Assembly: GCA_038503075.1 (NCBI GenBank)
Contig: JBCAML010000006.1
Span: 2,170,001 to 2,234,000, forward strand
Direction: 5' to 3'
Length of the DNA: 64,000 nt
Source of the DNA: Gyromitra esculenta
Taxonomy: Eukaryota > Ascomycota > Pezizomycetes > Pezizales > Discinaceae
Shown: piece after piece, positions 63,001 to 64,000 of the stretch
Layout of the letters: each line of letters starts with the position of its first letter
Numbering within the stretch: position 1 is the stretch's first letter
Program-made: the position numbers and the translations under genes
Notes under the pieces: generated by a model
The model's input: only the letters and a program-made list of their open reading frames with translations
Told to the model about the DNA's origin: nothing
Databases searched by the model: none

Positions 63001-64000
63001 GCCTATCTCCGCCAGCCATACGATGTCTCCACGGAGGAGAAGGACAAATACGTTGAGGAGGTCATCGCGCTGCTGGAGATGGAGAATATTGCTGATGCTA
63101 TCATTGGAGACCCGACTAATGGTTTGGCTGTTGAGGAGCGCAAGCGAGTGACAATTGGTGTCGAGCTTGCGGCCAAGCCCCAGCTCTTGCTCTTCTTGGA
63201 CGAACCCACTTCTGGTCTTGACTCGCAGTCTGCTTTCAATATTGTCCGTTTCTTGCGCAAACTCGCGAAAGCTGGGCAGGCCATTCTTTGCACGATCCAT
63301 CAGCCAAACGCATCGCTCTTTGAGAACTTTGACAGACTGTTGTTGTTGCAGCGTGGTGGTAACTGTGTCTACTTTGGTGATATCGGAAAGGATGCAGAGG
63401 TTCTCTTGGGTTATTTCCACAAGCACGGCGCCCACTGCCCCCCTACTGCTAACGTATATTTCCCAATCAATCCCCTTATGTTAATTTTTACTAACAGACA
63501 AGTAGCCTGCCGAATGGATGCTGGACGCGATAGGAGCTGGACAGGCACCCCGTATTGGAAACCGCGACTGGGCTGATATCTGGAAGACCTCTGAGGAACT
63601 TGCAAACACCAAGGCTGAAATCGTCAGTATGAAAGAAGAACGCATTTCTGAAATTGGATCTGCCCCTCCCGTCGAGGAACAGGAATACGCCACCCCTCTT
63701 AGCTACCAGATCAAGCAAGTCATGAAGCGTACCAACCTTTCTTTCTGGCGCACCCCCAACTATGGCTTCACCCGTCTGTTTAATCATGTTGCCATTGCCC
63801 TTCTAACCGGTCTTGTCTTCCTCCAACTCGATAACACCCGCCAAGGCCTTCAGTATCGTGTCTTCGTTCTCTTCCAGGTCACTGTCTTGCCCGCACTCAT
63901 TCTCGCGCAAGTCGAGCCCAAGTACGACATGGCCCGTTTGATCTTCTATCGAGAACAGTCTTCGAAGATGTACTCCCAATTCGCATTCGCCTTATCCATG
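60031..64000 (+). CDS. PDR-type ABC-G multidrug transporter (3' truncated by window)
   Basis: Plasma-membrane efflux pump of the fungal pleiotropic drug resistance family, layout (NBD-TMD)2. Exons 60031-60406, 60474-60830, 60896-63453 and 63506 to beyond 64000 give at least 1262 of the usual 1450-1500 aa. NBD1 has the family's Cys-variant Walker A GRPGSGCTTFLK (near 193), signature VSGGERKRVSIAE and the variant Walker B CCWDNSTRGLD. TMD1 spans about residues 500-800 with several clear helices. NBD2 has a canonical Walker A GASGAGKTTLLD (near 880), the degenerate signature VEERKRVTIG and Walker B LLFLDEPTSGLD. Such complementary degeneracy of the two sites is normal in PDR pumps. The 125-residue N-terminus is Ser-rich and probably phosphorylated. 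The second transmembrane domain is cut by the window edge. Confidence 0.95.

Noticed and set aside
60880..63787. Minus-strand frames up to 244 codons
   Set aside because: They are mirror frames of the ABC transporter, whose own frame carries all the conserved motifs.

Overview
This 64 kb window comes from a filamentous ascomycete (Pezizomycotina). Genes are split by many 49-130 nt GT-AG introns. The protein repertoire is typical of mould genomes: a Zn2Cys6 regulator, a Dicer-like protein, a PDR-type ABC pump, and a secreted CBM21/GH13 amylase. The class cannot be fixed from the sequence; Leotiomycetes-like is only a guess. I could join ten protein-coding genes exon by exon into open frames, plus one less certain small gene and one 5S rRNA gene. 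All exon joins were done by hand and are predictions, not transcript data.

Layout. 3.2-12.1 kb (all minus strand): a MalR/AmyR-like regulator, an intracellular GH13 alpha-glucosidase, and an AAA-ATPase-like/PD-(D/E)XK-type protein. Four CGG triplets spaced by exactly 8 nt lie in the alpha-glucosidase promoter. 12.1-23.6 kb: an 11 kb gene-free block, rich in short terminal-inverted-repeat elements with TA target sites, a deleted hAT transposon that still carries the end of its transposase, and several tandem or direct repeats. 23.6-31 kb (minus): a patatin-like protein whose nucleophile Ser is replaced by Gly, with a long CTTCCT hexamer tract just upstream, then a secreted CBM21-GH13 alpha-amylase. 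33.6-36.7 kb (minus): a small unknown protein and an SVOP/SV2-like MFS transporter. 36.7-44.8 kb: a second gene desert with inverted-repeat elements and a 119 nt 5S rRNA gene.

44.8-64 kb (plus): an unknown protein made of two 93-residue-spaced repeats, each interrupted by an intron at the same place; a 2-oxoglutarate/Fe(II) oxygenase; a full-length Dicer-like protein 2; a short-chain dehydrogenase; and, after a 4.5 kb gap, an ABC-G (PDR) transporter that runs off the right edge.

How the genes may fit together. The regulator, alpha-glucosidase and amylase form a loose starch/alpha-glucan theme: secreted amylase outside the cell, alpha-glucosidase inside, and a regulator of the maltose family next to the alpha-glucosidase. 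The usual maltose permease is not in the window; the one MFS transporter here is of a different family. DCL2 sits beside repeat-rich DNA but nothing shows a functional link. The best candidates for undescribed biology are the two-repeat protein at 44.8-45.7 kb and the amylase whose beta domain appears to sit before, not after, the barrel.
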